Origin: Sphingomonas sp. Root710
Lineage (GTDB): Bacteria > Pseudomonadota > Alphaproteobacteria > Sphingomonadales > Sphingomonadaceae
NCBI RefSeq assembly: GCF_001429065.1
Contig: NZ_LMIB01000016.1
Coordinates: 71,684 to 135,683 of the forward strand
Direction: 5' to 3'
DNA: 64,000 nucleotides
Each line of letters starts with the position of its first letter. Within the stretch, counting starts at the first letter, position 1. Both the position numbers and the translations under genes were made by a program. Shown piece by piece: positions 16,903 through 25,784 of the stretch. A model generated the notes under the pieces. The model ran no database searches, was not told where the DNA came from, and saw nothing but the letters and a program-made list of their open reading frames with translations.

Positions 16903-18291
16903 ATGAGCAAGCAAATCCTCGTAAACGCCTTTTACATGGCTTCCCCTGCCCAAGCCTGGACCGGGCTCTGGGCGCATCCCAAGGCCCAGGGCGAACGCTA
17001 TAACCAGCTGGACTTCTGGATCGAACTGGCGCGGACCGCCGAGCGCGGCCTTATCGACGGCATCTTCCTTGCCGATACGCTTAGCGTCAACGACGTCTAT
17101 CAGGGCAAGCCCGACGCGGTGATGCGCGCAGGTGGAATGTTCCCGTCGAACGATCCGATGATGCTCATCCCGGCGATGGCCGCCGCGACCCGCCATCTTT
17201 GCTTCGGCGTAACGGCCAACACGACGTACGAACCGCCCTATCTGCTCGCGCGCCGCCTCTCGACGCTCGATCAGCTTACCGGCGGACGGCTCAGTTGGAA
17301 CGTCGTGACCGGCATCCTCGCGTCAGCTGCGCGCGCGATGGGTGTCGAGCCTGTGCCGCACGACAAGCGCTACGATCTGGCCGACGACTATATGGACCTC
17401 GTCTACAAGCTCTGGGAACAGAGCTGGGACGATGACGCCGCGGTGCGCGACAAGGCTGCGCGCATCTTCACTGATCCCGCCCGCGTCCGGAAGATCGTCC
17501 ACGACGGCCAGTATCGCTGCGAAGGCTATCACGCCTGCGAGCCGTCACCGCAGCGGACTCCCTTCATCTATGCGGCGGGGTCGTCGGGACGAGGCACCGT
17601 CTTTGCCGGGCGGCACGCCGAGGCGGCCTTCACAGCGGCGAATGACAAGGCGAGCGCCAGACGGATCGTCGACAGCTACCGCAGGGCAGCCCAGGAAGCC
17701 GGCCGCACCGCCGACAGCATAAAGGTCTTCAACGCGGTGACCGTGATCGTCGCGCCGACCGAGGCGGAGGCGCTCGACCTGAAGCGCCAATATGCGGACT
17801 ACAGCAGCGTGGAAGGCAATCTTGCCATGATGTCCTCCTTCCTGGGCATCGATCTGTCGCGCTATGATCCCGATGATCCGATCGAATATATCGAAAGCAA
17901 TGCGATGCAGTCGGCGGTCGAGGCGATGACGCGCTACAATGGCGGCCGCAAGGTCCGGGTGCGGGATATCGCCGCCTTCGAAGACGTGCCGGGGCGCGAG
18001 CCGTTCATCGTCGGATCGCCCGGGCAGGTCTGCGACGCGATGATCTCGTGGATCGACGATACCGGCCTCGACGGCTTCAATCTTGTCCGCACCGCCGAAC
18101 CCGCGGGGTTGCAATCCTTCATCGATCTCGTCGTGCCCGAGTTGCAGACGCGCGGCCGCTACAAGACCGGCTATGCGCCCGGCACGATGCGCGAGAAGAT
18201 GTTTCCCGAAGGCGCCGCGCGCCTTCCCGCTGATCATCCCGGTGCAGCTTTTCGCCATCGGCGGGACGCGATGCCTCACGAGACTGCTTAG
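16903..18291 (+). CDS. LLM class flavin-dependent monooxygenase (NtaA/DszA type)
   Basis: 462 residues of the nitrilotriacetate/dibenzothiophene-sulfone monooxygenase branch of the luciferase-like family: FYMASPAQAWTGLW near the start, FLADTL, TRHLCFGVTANTTYEPPYLLARR, SGGRLSWN-like TGGRLSWNVVTG, and the late RYKTGYAPGTMREKMF tail. These enzymes take FMNH2 from a separate reductase and insert oxygen at C-S, C-N or activated carbon. No flavin reductase gene is adjacent. Start at MSKQ, six bases after GGAG. Followed by an MBL hydrolase with 9 bp spacing and a second LLM enzyme. Confidence 0.9.
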   Translation: MSKQILVNAFYMASPAQAWTGLWAHPKAQGERYNQLDFWIELARTAERGLIDGIFLADTLSVNDVYQGKPDAVMRAGGMFPSNDPMMLIPAMAAATRHLCFGVTANTTYEPPYLLARRLSTLDQLTGGRLSWNVVTGILASAARAMGVEPVPHDKRYDLADDYMDLVYKLWEQSWDDDAAVRDKAARIFTDPARVRKIVHDGQYRCEGYHACEPSPQRTPFIYAAGSSGRGTVFAGRHAEAAFTAANDKASARRIVDSYRRAAQEAGRTADSIKVFNAVTVIVAPTEAEALDLKRQYADYSSVEGNLAMMSSFLGIDLSRYDPDDPIEYIESNAMQSAVEAMTRYNGGRKVRVRDIAAFEDVPGREPFIVGSPGQVCDAMISWIDDTGLDGFNLVRTAEPAGLQSFIDLVVPELQTRGRYKTGYAPGTMREKMFPEGAARLPADHPGAAFRHRRDAMPHETA

Positions 18292-18300
18292 GATAGGACG

Positions 18301-19185
18301 ATGCAGGAAAGTTCGACCATATTGGAGACGTTCCGGCGCTGGGCCTTCGGCAACGTCCGCGTGACCCGGGTGCTCGAACTGCCGCCGACGCCATTCGACC
18401 CGGCCATGTTCATTCAGGCGACGCGGCGCGAGATCCTCGAGCATCGCGATTGGCTATGCCCTTCCTTCGCCACGGAGGATGGCGACATCATCCTGCATTT
18501 CCAGGCCTTCATCATCGAAGCCGGCGGCAAGCGGATCATGGTCGACCCCTGCATCGGCAACGACAAGCCGCGCGGCCATCCGCTTCTCGACCGGCTCGAC
18601 AATCCCTTTCTGGCGCGGCTGGAGCGAGCGGGCTTTCCGCGCGAGAGCATCGATTTCGTGCTGTGCACGCATCTGCACGTCGATCATTGCGGGTGGAACA
18701 CGATGCTCGTCGACGGCCGCTGGGTGCCGACCTTCCCGAACGCGCGATATCTGTTCGCCCGCGAAGAAGTTGCCTATGCGGCCGCCGATATGGCGGAGGA
18801 GGCGAAGGCGATCTTCGAGGATTCGGTGCAGCCGATCCTCGACGCCGGCCTCGCCGAACTGGTCGAACCCGATCATATGATCGTCGAAGGCGTCCGGCTC
18901 AAGCCCACGCCGGGGCATACGCCCGGCCATTGCTCGATCTTCATATCATCCGAGGGCGCAGAGGCGATCATCAGCGGCGACGTGATCCATCATCCCCTGC
19001 AGGCCGCACTGCCACACGTCTGCAGCAATTTCTGCTGGGACGAGGAACGCGCCATCGCCACCCGCCGGGCCATGCTGGCCCATGCCTGCGACAATGATGC
19101 GATGATGCTGGTCGCGCATTTCGCCGGGTCGTCCGGCGTATATGTGCGGCGCCACGGCGATGCCTGGAAAGTCGAGGAAAGCTGA
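18301..19185 (+). CDS. MBL-fold metallo-hydrolase
   Basis: 294 residues. The zinc motif HLHVDHCGWN lies at 124-133, later ligands are in PTPGHTPGHCS and SGDVIHH, and the C-terminal AHFAGSSG segment is typical of quorum-quenching/alkylsulfatase-like and lactonase MBL proteins. A hydrolase for lactone, ester or thioester intermediates is likely. It sits between the two LLM monooxygenases, 9 bp after the first, so it probably acts on their product. No signal peptide. The ORF has a clean ATG after TAGGACG. Confidence 0.9.
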   Translation: MQESSTILETFRRWAFGNVRVTRVLELPPTPFDPAMFIQATRREILEHRDWLCPSFATEDGDIILHFQAFIIEAGGKRIMVDPCIGNDKPRGHPLLDRLDNPFLARLERAGFPRESIDFVLCTHLHVDHCGWNTMLVDGRWVPTFPNARYLFAREEVAYAAADMAEEAKAIFEDSVQPILDAGLAELVEPDHMIVEGVRLKPTPGHTPGHCSIFISSEGAEAIISGDVIHHPLQAALPHVCSNFCWDEERAIATRRAMLAHACDNDAMMLVAHFAGSSGVYVRRHGDAWKVEES

Positions 19186-19243
19186 TCGTCAGCTCCCGGC
19201 CGTTTGCCGGCATCACCGCCCAGCTTCAGGAGAGGGGAGCCCC

Positions 19244-20365
19244 ATGAGCACCAATCCCGTGTTCAACGACAACAAGCTCAAGCTCGGAACATTTTGCACC
19301 AATGGCCGCGGGGCCACCCACTCGCTCGCGCCCGAAGCCAATCAGCTGACATGGCCCCTCGCGCTCGAGGTCGCGCGCGAAGTCGACCGCGCCGGATATG
19401 AAGCGGTCGTGCCCTATGCCCGCTGGAAGGGCTATATCAAGGCCAAGCCCAATCACGTCTCGGGCGAGGTGCTCGATCCCTTCACATGGGCGGCCGCCAT
19501 TGCACAGGCGACTCGCCAGGTGGGCGTGTTCGTCACGTCGCACGCGCCGACCATCCATCCGATCGTGGTCGCCAAGCAGACCGCGACGATCGACATCATT
19601 TCCAACGGCCGGCTCGCGCTCAACGTCGTCGGAGGATGGAACCGCCCCGAGCTGGAGATGTTCGGCGCGCCGCTGCGCGAGCACGACCAGCGTTACGATT
19701 ATCTCGCAGAATGGCTGGATATCCTGAAGCGGCTATGGCGATCGACCGAAGAGTTCGACCATCATGGCGACTTCTTCGATGTCGTGCAGGCGATCTCGAA
19801 TCCGAAGCCGGTCCAGCGGCCGCACCCGCCGATCATGAACGCCGGGCATTCGGACCGCGGCCGGCGTTTCGCCTGCGAGCATGCCGATCTGTGCTTCATC
19901 GGTATTCATTCGGAGGCGCCCGAAAGCATCCGCGCCGAGATCGAGAAGTACAAGAACATGGCGCGCGAGCAGTTCGGCCGCGATGTCCAGGTCTGGGCGC
20001 ATAGCTATGTCGTCCAGCGCGACACGCAGCGCGAAGCGGACGATTTCGTCGACTATTATGCGGTCCGGCACCAGGATCGCGAGAGTATCGATGGCCTGAT
20101 CGCGCTGTCGGTTCCCGAGGTGAAGGACATGCCCCGCGAAAAATGGGAGGCGGTACGCACCCGCTACGCCGCGGGTTTCGGCGGCTTCCCGCTGGTTGGC
20201 ACCGCCGGGCGCATCGCCGAACGGCTGACCATGTTGTCGGATGCGGGGCTGGACGGCGTGCTGCTGACCTGGATCGATTTTGTCGATGGCGCGCAGCGGT
20301 TCAACCGCGATGTGCTGCCGCTCCTCGAACAGGCCGGTCTTCGAAAGCCTTTCGCGGCAGCGTGA
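19244..20365 (+). CDS. LLM class flavin-dependent monooxygenase (SfnG/SsuD type)
   Basis: 373 residues. The sequence LKLGTFCTNGRGATHS, GVFVTSHAPTIHPIVVAKQ, NGRLALNVVGGWN, EMFG and HPPIMNAGHSDRGRRFA are characteristic of the FMNH2-dependent alkanesulfonate/dimethylsulfone/RutA branch. Substrate may contain sulfur, but carbon or nitrogen substrates are also known. Start at MSTNPVF after AGGAGAGGGGAGC; the frame opens 102 bp earlier inside the MBL gene. Last gene of the TBDR unit; it converges on the LysR gene 25 bp away. Confidence 0.9.
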   Translation: MSTNPVFNDNKLKLGTFCTNGRGATHSLAPEANQLTWPLALEVAREVDRAGYEAVVPYARWKGYIKAKPNHVSGEVLDPFTWAAAIAQATRQVGVFVTSHAPTIHPIVVAKQTATIDIISNGRLALNVVGGWNRPELEMFGAPLREHDQRYDYLAEWLDILKRLWRSTEEFDHHGDFFDVVQAISNPKPVQRPHPPIMNAGHSDRGRRFACEHADLCFIGIHSEAPESIRAEIEKYKNMAREQFGRDVQVWAHSYVVQRDTQREADDFVDYYAVRHQDRESIDGLIALSVPEVKDMPREKWEAVRTRYAAGFGGFPLVGTAGRIAERLTMLSDAGLDGVLLTWIDFVDGAQRFNRDVLPLLEQAGLRKPFAAA

Positions 20366-20390
20366 CGGGCCCCGCCACCGCAGCCCGGCA

Positions 20391-21368
20391 TCACAGCCTC
20401 AACTTGGCGACGCCGTCGGCGTCCCCGGCGGCGGCCTTGTTGTCGGAACGGACCTTCATCCGGGCGGTTCGCCAGCGGCCCGACGATACGACTTCGGCTA
20501 CCTGCTCGGTCAGGAACCGCTCATAGGCGGAAACCGCCGCGGTCTTGGGCCGGTTCTTCGGTGTCGCGATCGACCAGGTCATCGAGGCGTCGGTTATCGG
20601 TATCGCCTCGAAAGCCCCGTCCGCTCCGGCCGGGGGCAAGGCGCAGGCGGACAGGATCGTATAGCCCAGGCCGCGCGCCACGAGCGGGAGGATGTTGGTC
20701 GACGGCGTTTCGATCACCGTATTCAGCGTCCCCCCTGCCGATACCAGTACCCGGTCTATGCGCCGCATGACCATCGTCAGGTTGAGCGGCAGGATCATGG
20801 GATAGCTGGCCACATCCCGCAGCGTGACGGGCCCGAGTGCCTGGAGCTGCGAACCGGCAGGCCCCAAGAAGAAGAGATCGTCCTCCACCAGTGGGTGCGA
20901 CCAGAAGCTGTCCTGCTCGTCGGTCTCCACGAGTACGGCCAGCTGGAGTTCGTTCGCGTTCATGGCATCGGCCAGCGCTTCGCTGGCGTTGATCGCGAGC
21001 TTGACGTGAACGTCGGGAAATTCGCGGCGAAATCGTTCGATGACCGGATTCGTCACGAGTTCGGACCAGGAAATCGGCATGCCTACCGACAATGTCCCAT
21101 GCGGCCGGGACTGGCTGGTCTCGAGCTGGCTCTTCAGGCCGTCGACTTCGTCGAGAAGAATCTCCGCCTTCAGGCGAAGCGTCTTGCCCGCTTCGGTCAG
21201 GATGACACCGCGTCCGTGGCGCATGAACAGCGGCAGGCCGAAATGCTCCTCCAGATGCCGCAGATGCTGCGTCAGCGACGGTTGGGTGATGTGAAGGCCC
21301 ACGGCCGCGCGGGTGATGCTGCCATATTCGGCGACCTTCAGAAAATAGCGCAGGCTGCGGAGATTCAT
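20391..21368 (-). CDS. LysR family transcriptional regulator (controls the LLM/IlvD modules)
   Basis: 325 residues. N-terminal HTH LRSLRYFLKVAEYGSITRAAVGLHITQPSLTQHLRHLEEHFG, then the effector domain with RPHGTLSVGMP and a Cys/Pro-rich LSACALPPAGADG region. Start at MNLRSL, six bases after GGGGAG; an upstream ATG at 21410 lies within the promoter box. It is divergent from the SDR-IlvD unit and convergent with the LLM unit. Both units carry the same LysR box, the upstream one overlapping its own promoter region, so one regulator for both is the simplest reading. The effector is presumably a pathway substrate or intermediate. Confidence 0.93.
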   Translation of the reverse strand: MNLRSLRYFLKVAEYGSITRAAVGLHITQPSLTQHLRHLEEHFGLPLFMRHGRGVILTEAGKTLRLKAEILLDEVDGLKSQLETSQSRPHGTLSVGMPISWSELVTNPVIERFRREFPDVHVKLAINASEALADAMNANELQLAVLVETDEQDSFWSHPLVEDDLFFLGPAGSQLQALGPVTLRDVASYPMILPLNLTMVMRRIDRVLVSAGGTLNTVIETPSTNILPLVARGLGYTILSACALPPAGADGAFEAIPITDASMTWSIATPKNRPKTAAVSAYERFLTEQVAEVVSSGRWRTARMKVRSDNKAAAGDADGVAKLRL

Positions 21369-21399
21369 AGGCAGGCTCCCCTTGTTGTTACGGATTAAT

Positions 21400-21449
21400 C
21401 CATAGGCCAAGGCCTATGGATAGTATAATTTTTATCGCGCTAGTCCGAC
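21400..21449 (+). promoter_or_regulatory. LysR-box promoter, copy B (SDR-IlvD unit)
   Basis: CCATAGGCC-AA-GGCCTATGG (21400-21419) is a perfect 9-2-9 inverted repeat, followed four bases on by TATAAT (21424-21429) and the same conserved block ending CTAGTCC as at 14342. Lies between the divergent LysR start (21368) and the SDR start (21576). GGATTAATCC (21392-21401) forms another palindrome at its left edge. Confidence 0.82.
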
Positions 21450-21575
21450 TGGTTGCGTCGACCTAATCTCGGTGCCGACAATGCGGACCAAGGGTTCGCG
21501 ATCGGTGAGCAGGACGATGTGCAGGCGGCCGCGCTGGGCGCTGCGCTCCCGGAAGATCGATCAACAGGAGAAGGC

Positions 21576-22376
21576 ATGTCACGGTTCGATGGAAAAGCGG
21601 CACTGGTCACTGGGGCCGGAAGCGGGATCGGCCGGGCGACCAGCCTCGCCCTCGCGGCGCGCGGCGCACATGTGTGGGTCACCGATTTCGATCGTGCCGG
21701 GGCCGATCGTACGGTCGAACTGATCGCGCAGGCCGGCGGCCGAGCCAGCGCGGTCACCCTCGACGTCCGGATCGAAGCCGACTGGGAAGCCGCTTTCGGC
21801 CTGTGCGACGCGCACGAAGATGCGCTGACCATCGTGGTCAACTGCGCGGGCAAGTCGATCCTGGCGGACAGCTTTTCCATGCCGCTCGACGATCTCCGCT
21901 TTGTCATGGCGATCAATGTCGAAGGCGCCTTCCTGGGCATGAAACATGGTATTCCCAGGATCGCGGCTTCGGGCGGCGGCGCCGTGATCAACATCTCCTC
22001 GATCATGGGATTGAAGGGCAAGGCCCGCATGGCCGCCTATTGCGGGGCCAAGGGCGCCGTCCGCATGATGACCAAGGCGATCGCGCTCGAATGCGCCGAT
22101 CTGCGCAACCAGGTTCGCGTCAATTCGGTTCACCCGGGCGTCGTCGACACGCCGGCCTGGCACAAGCACGACGCCAAGGAGGCGAGCATGCTGGCCGGTT
22201 CGGCCGGTGCTTCGGGGACGCTCGACGTGCACGAGGTCGCCGCGGCGATGGTTCCGATCGGCGTACCGGCCTCTGCCGAGGAAATTGCCGAGACCGTGTG
22301 CTTCCTCGCGTCGGACGCCGCGCGCCACATCACCGGCGCCGAAATCGTCATCGACGGCGGCATGACGGCCGACTGA
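21576..22376 (+). CDS. SDR family oxidoreductase
   Basis: 266 residues. TGAGSGIG cofactor motif, VNCAGKS in place of the usual NNAG, catalytic ISSIMG and YCGAK, and C-terminal IDGGMTAD. Start at MSRFDGK after ACAGGAG; the frame extends upstream without a better start. First gene after LysR-box promoter B. Its stop overlaps the next start (TGATG), indicating coupled translation with the hydrolase. It resembles the SDR at 43154 in the NVEG(A/V)FLG and VNSVHPG segments. Probable role: oxidation of a hydroxylated intermediate. Confidence 0.92.
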   Translation: MSRFDGKAALVTGAGSGIGRATSLALAARGAHVWVTDFDRAGADRTVELIAQAGGRASAVTLDVRIEADWEAAFGLCDAHEDALTIVVNCAGKSILADSFSMPLDDLRFVMAINVEGAFLGMKHGIPRIAASGGGAVINISSIMGLKGKARMAAYCGAKGAVRMMTKAIALECADLRNQVRVNSVHPGVVDTPAWHKHDAKEASMLAGSAGASGTLDVHEVAAAMVPIGVPASAEEIAETVCFLASDAARHITGAEIVIDGGMTAD

Positions 22377-23158
22377 TGGCCTCCCGTTTCGAGCGAGATC
22401 CCGAGATGCGCATCCACATCGATCTGGACGGCGACACGTCAGCCCCGTGTTTCGACTTCGTCATACGGCATCCCGGCGGCGCGATACCCGCCAGCTTCTG
22501 GAACGCCCGTGCCCCACGCGGTGATCGCACGCCGCTCACGCTGCTTCAGCATGGGGGCCCGTTCCACAAGCGTCATGAGCGCACCGATGAACTGGCCAGG
22601 ACGATCGTCGACCGGATCGACAGCGCGGTCCTGCTCATCGACGGCCCCATCCACGGCCAGCGCCGCGACGACGAACCCGAGCTGATGGAAATGCTCGGCA
22701 TCTTCGAGCGTCACTGGCGGACCGCGCCCGGTATCGATGGATATGTATCGGACTGGCGGATCGCGCTGGATGCCGTGCTGCAGCATGGCTGGGCGGACGC
22801 GGATCGCATCGCATGGTTCGGCATGTCGATGGGCACGGCCTATGGCATTCCGCTCTGCGCCGCGGACGACCGCCTCAAGGCGGCGGCGCTCGGCATGTGG
22901 GGCACCGACTGGGGCCAGGAAAGCGACCTGCTCGATGGCGCGCGCCGGATGCGCACGCCGGTCCTGTTCCAGATCAAGCTGGACGACGAGATTTTCTCGA
23001 CATCGGGCCAGCGCGCCCTGTTCGATGCCATCGGCTCTGCCGACAAATGCCTGCACAGCTTTGCGGGCGGCCATTCGCTGACCGCCCCGGGACAGCTCGA
23101 CCAACTTCTCGATTTCATCGCGGCCGCGCTTGGCGGCGGCGGCGACGAGCGTCTCTAG
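22376..23158 (+). CDS. Alpha/beta hydrolase (dienelactone-hydrolase/prolyl-oligopeptidase-like)
   Basis: 260 residues, starting at the TGATG overlap with the SDR stop. HGGPFHK (59-65) gives the oxyanion region, WFGMSMGTAYG (148-158) the nucleophile elbow with Ser151, IKLDDEIFS the acid and AGGHS the histidine. No signal peptide, so cytoplasmic. Suited to hydrolysing a lactone or ester formed upstream. It is followed 6 bp later by the IlvD-type dehydratase. An internal ATG at 22406 is a possible shorter start without a ribosome site. Confidence 0.87.
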   Translation: MASRFERDPEMRIHIDLDGDTSAPCFDFVIRHPGGAIPASFWNARAPRGDRTPLTLLQHGGPFHKRHERTDELARTIVDRIDSAVLLIDGPIHGQRRDDEPELMEMLGIFERHWRTAPGIDGYVSDWRIALDAVLQHGWADADRIAWFGMSMGTAYGIPLCAADDRLKAAALGMWGTDWGQESDLLDGARRMRTPVLFQIKLDDEIFSTSGQRALFDAIGSADKCLHSFAGGHSLTAPGQLDQLLDFIAAALGGGGDERL

Positions 23159-23164
23159 GAGATA

Positions 23165-24847
23165 ATGATGACCGACCCGGCCTGGCGCTCCAGAGCCACC
23201 GTCGAGGGCCCGATGCGTGTCGCAAATCGCATGCATCTGCGGGCGACCGGCCTTGATGACGAGGCTATCGCCAAACCCTTTGTCGGCGTCGTTCATACCC
23301 ATGCGGAGGTCAGCCCCTGCGTGATGTCGCTTGCCCCGCAAGCCGCGGCGGCGAAGGTTGGCGTCGAGGTGGCGGGCGGAACGGCGCGCGAATTCTCGAC
23401 CGTATCGATATCCGACGTCTGGACGATGGTGCACGAGCATGGGCCGCAATTCAGCCTGATCTCACGCGAACTGATCGCGGACTCGGTGGAACTCGTCCTG
23501 CAAGGTCAGCGCTACGACGCCGCGGTCACGCTGGGCGCATGCGACAAGACCGTCCCCGGCATGATGATGGCGATGACCCGGGTCAACATCCCCGGGGTCT
23601 ATGTTCATGGCGGCGCCGCGCTTCGCGGCTGGCAAAACGGCGAACACGTCAACTTCTATCGCGTGTTCGGCGATATGGACCAGGTGCTCAACGGCGAGCT
23701 CAGCGAGGAAGAGCTCGAGCGGCTGAACGGAGACGCGATGGTGTCGGTCGGCACCTGCCCGGGCCTCAACACCGCGAGCACCGGCGCGACCTGCGCGGAG
23801 ATCATGGGATTCTCGGCGCTGGGCACGGCCACGATCCCTGCGGTTTTTTCGGAGCGGCTGGCGCTGGCGCGCAAAGCCGGCGAACGCGCAGTGAAGCTGT
23901 TGCTCGACGGCGGTCCCCGCCCGCGCGACTGGGTGACGCGCGAGAGCCTCGAAAATGCGGTCACCGTCGTCGCGGCCACGCGCGGTTCTTCGAACATGCT
24001 GCTGCACCTGCCGGCGATCGCCAACGAGGCGGGCGTGAAGTTCGAATTGAAGGACATGGCGGAGATCCTGCGGCGCACGCCCCGCATCACCAGCCTGATA
24101 CCCAACGGCCCGCACGCATTGATCGATCTGCATCGCGTCGGCGGACTGCCCGTGATCTTCAAGTCGCTGCTCGACGGCGGGTTGCTACATCCGCACACGC
24201 TCACCAACGACGGACGCCCGCTGGCCGAGGCCCTCGCCGGGGCCGCAGCGCCCGACGGGACTATCGTGCGGCCCTGCGACAATCCCTTCCAGCCCGACAG
24301 CGGCATCGTCGTCCTGCAAGGCAACCTCGCCCCCGGGGGCTGCATCGTGAAGACCGCCGACATTCCCAGCCTCGTCTTCGAAGGGCCCGCGCGCGTGTTC
24401 GATGGCGACGCGGCCGCGCGCCAGGGCATCGCGGCGGGGGATTTCAGCGCCGGTGAGGTCATCATCGTCCGCGGTGAGGGACCGCGCGGCAGCCCTGGCA
24501 TGCGGGAAATGCTGGACGTGCCGATGCCGATCCGCCAGCGCGGCATGGGCAAGGAAGTCGCCCTCGTCACCGACGGGCGCTGGCCAGCAGGAACCGGCGG
24601 ACTCTGCGTCGCCCACGTCTCGCCGGAGGCGCATGGCGGCGGTCCGCTCGCCCTCGTCCAGAACGGTGACACGATCCGGATCGACGCCGAGCGCGGGACG
24701 ATCGACTTCAAGATATCGGACGAGGAAATCGCGCGCCGCCGCGCGGTTCTGCCGCCGTCCAGATTTTGGAATGGCGGCGTGGGCGAAAAATATGCCCGCA
24801 CGGTCGGCCCCACCCATCTGGGCGCCCCCACCCATTCCTATGGCTGA
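23165..24847 (+). CDS. IlvD/Edd family dehydratase
   Basis: 560 residues, the length of dihydroxy-acid and sugar-acid dehydratases. Candidate Fe-S ligands are Cys52 (HAEVSPC), Cys126 (TLGACDKTVPGMMM) and Cys198 (VGTCPGLNTAS). The first ligand segment reads VHTHAEVSPC where IlvD usually has NSWNEITPC-like sequence, so this is not a plain IlvD; the branch resembles sugar-acid dehydratases. Removes water from a 2,3-dihydroxy acid to give a 2-keto acid. GGAG lies 3 or 6 bases before ATGATG, so either Met may start. No other branched-chain amino acid genes are near; a catabolic role is likely. Confidence 0.9.
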   Translation: MMTDPAWRSRATVEGPMRVANRMHLRATGLDDEAIAKPFVGVVHTHAEVSPCVMSLAPQAAAAKVGVEVAGGTAREFSTVSISDVWTMVHEHGPQFSLISRELIADSVELVLQGQRYDAAVTLGACDKTVPGMMMAMTRVNIPGVYVHGGAALRGWQNGEHVNFYRVFGDMDQVLNGELSEEELERLNGDAMVSVGTCPGLNTASTGATCAEIMGFSALGTATIPAVFSERLALARKAGERAVKLLLDGGPRPRDWVTRESLENAVTVVAATRGSSNMLLHLPAIANEAGVKFELKDMAEILRRTPRITSLIPNGPHALIDLHRVGGLPVIFKSLLDGGLLHPHTLTNDGRPLAEALAGAAAPDGTIVRPCDNPFQPDSGIVVLQGNLAPGGCIVKTADIPSLVFEGPARVFDGDAAARQGIAAGDFSAGEVIIVRGEGPRGSPGMREMLDVPMPIRQRGMGKEVALVTDGRWPAGTGGLCVAHVSPEAHGGGPLALVQNGDTIRIDAERGTIDFKISDEEIARRRAVLPPSRFWNGGVGEKYARTVGPTHLGAPTHSYG

Positions 24848-24857
24848 GAGACATCCA

Positions 24858-24896
24858 GCCCGCGCGATGCCGCCGTTCGGCGGGGACGGCGCGGGC
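24858..24896 (+). other. Intercistronic hairpin after the dehydratase
   Basis: GCCCGCGC pairs with GCGCGGGC, with an inner CCGCC-GTTC-GGCGG stem. Located in the 75-bp gap between two co-oriented genes. No T-run. Likely an mRNA processing or stabilising element. Confidence 0.5.
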
Positions 24897-24922
24897 CAAC
24901 CACGTGACTGGACGACATCATC

Positions 24923-25765
24923 ATGACCGCACCTAGCCCGACGATACGCATCATGCCGACAAGTTTCGGCGTCGCCGCCGGACCGCGCCAAGCGCCACCC
25001 CATGCGGACTATCGCCCCGGTCCGATCAGGTTCAGCCGTTACGTCGTGCGCGTTCTCGGCCGCCACGACCAGTTGAGCGCGTTGCTTCCGAAGGGTCTCG
25101 TGCTGCGCGGCGACCCGATGGCGCAATTTCATTTCTTCTGCCTGCGGGACATCCCCTGGCTCGCGGGACGGGGTTACAACATCCTGTCGCTGATGATCCC
25201 GGTGCGCCATGCCGGTACGGGGGGCGAGGCCATCGATGGCGTCTTCACCGCCGTGATGTGGGAGAATATGGGCGATCCGATCATCACCGGACGTGAGCAG
25301 CTCGGCCACCCCAAGCTTTATGCGCAGTTGCCCGATCCTCGCCACCTCAACGGCGAGACGCACATCCGCGCCAGCTGGGAAGGATTCACCTTTGCGGAGA
25401 TGAAGCTCGCCTGCGACGCGCCGGCCGCCCCCGCACTGGTCGCGGACATCGGTGCGAGCGTGGGGTCGGGGATCATCGCGCACAAATATATCCCGCGCAG
25501 CGGGCAGTGGGAGACCGCCGATGCCGATTATCTCACGCTGTCCCCGGTGCCCGGTGCGGCGAACCTGGCCGACCCGCAACCGGCGCCCGCCGTCCGGGTG
25601 GGCACCGGCCATATCAGCTTCAACGTTCCGACGTGGCAGGACATGCCGACGCAATATCACATCGTCGAAAAACTGGCTGCGCTGGAGCAATCAGCCCCGC
25701 TCGACGCCTTCGTCATGGAAGGCACCACATATCTCGACTTCCGCGACCAGACGATACTCAACTGA
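24923..25765 (+). CDS. Acetoacetate decarboxylase-like protein with an altered active-site pair
   Basis: 280 residues with the ADC-family core: GVFTAVMWENMGDPIITGREQLGHPKLYAQL-type region (about 106-136) and later GASVGSGIIAHKYIP. True decarboxylases have adjacent lysines (GFPKK), one forming a Schiff base and one lowering its pKa. Here the Schiff-base lysine is present (Lys131, GHPKL) but its neighbour is Leu. ADC-fold relatives with changed sites do aldolase-dehydratase or decarboxylation of other keto acids. Follows the IlvD-type enzyme, so it may act on the resulting 2-keto acid. The start has only a weak ribosome site. Confidence 0.8.
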   Translation: MTAPSPTIRIMPTSFGVAAGPRQAPPHADYRPGPIRFSRYVVRVLGRHDQLSALLPKGLVLRGDPMAQFHFFCLRDIPWLAGRGYNILSLMIPVRHAGTGGEAIDGVFTAVMWENMGDPIITGREQLGHPKLYAQLPDPRHLNGETHIRASWEGFTFAEMKLACDAPAAPALVADIGASVGSGIIAHKYIPRSGQWETADADYLTLSPVPGAANLADPQPAPAVRVGTGHISFNVPTWQDMPTQYHIVEKLAALEQSAPLDAFVMEGTTYLDFRDQTILN

Positions 25766-25784
25766 ACGACAGGAGGACCAGGAC

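Noticed and set aside
23165-24847. Biosynthetic ilvD for branched-chain amino acids
   Set aside because: First Fe-S ligand segment differs, length is short for IlvD, and the neighbours are catabolic.
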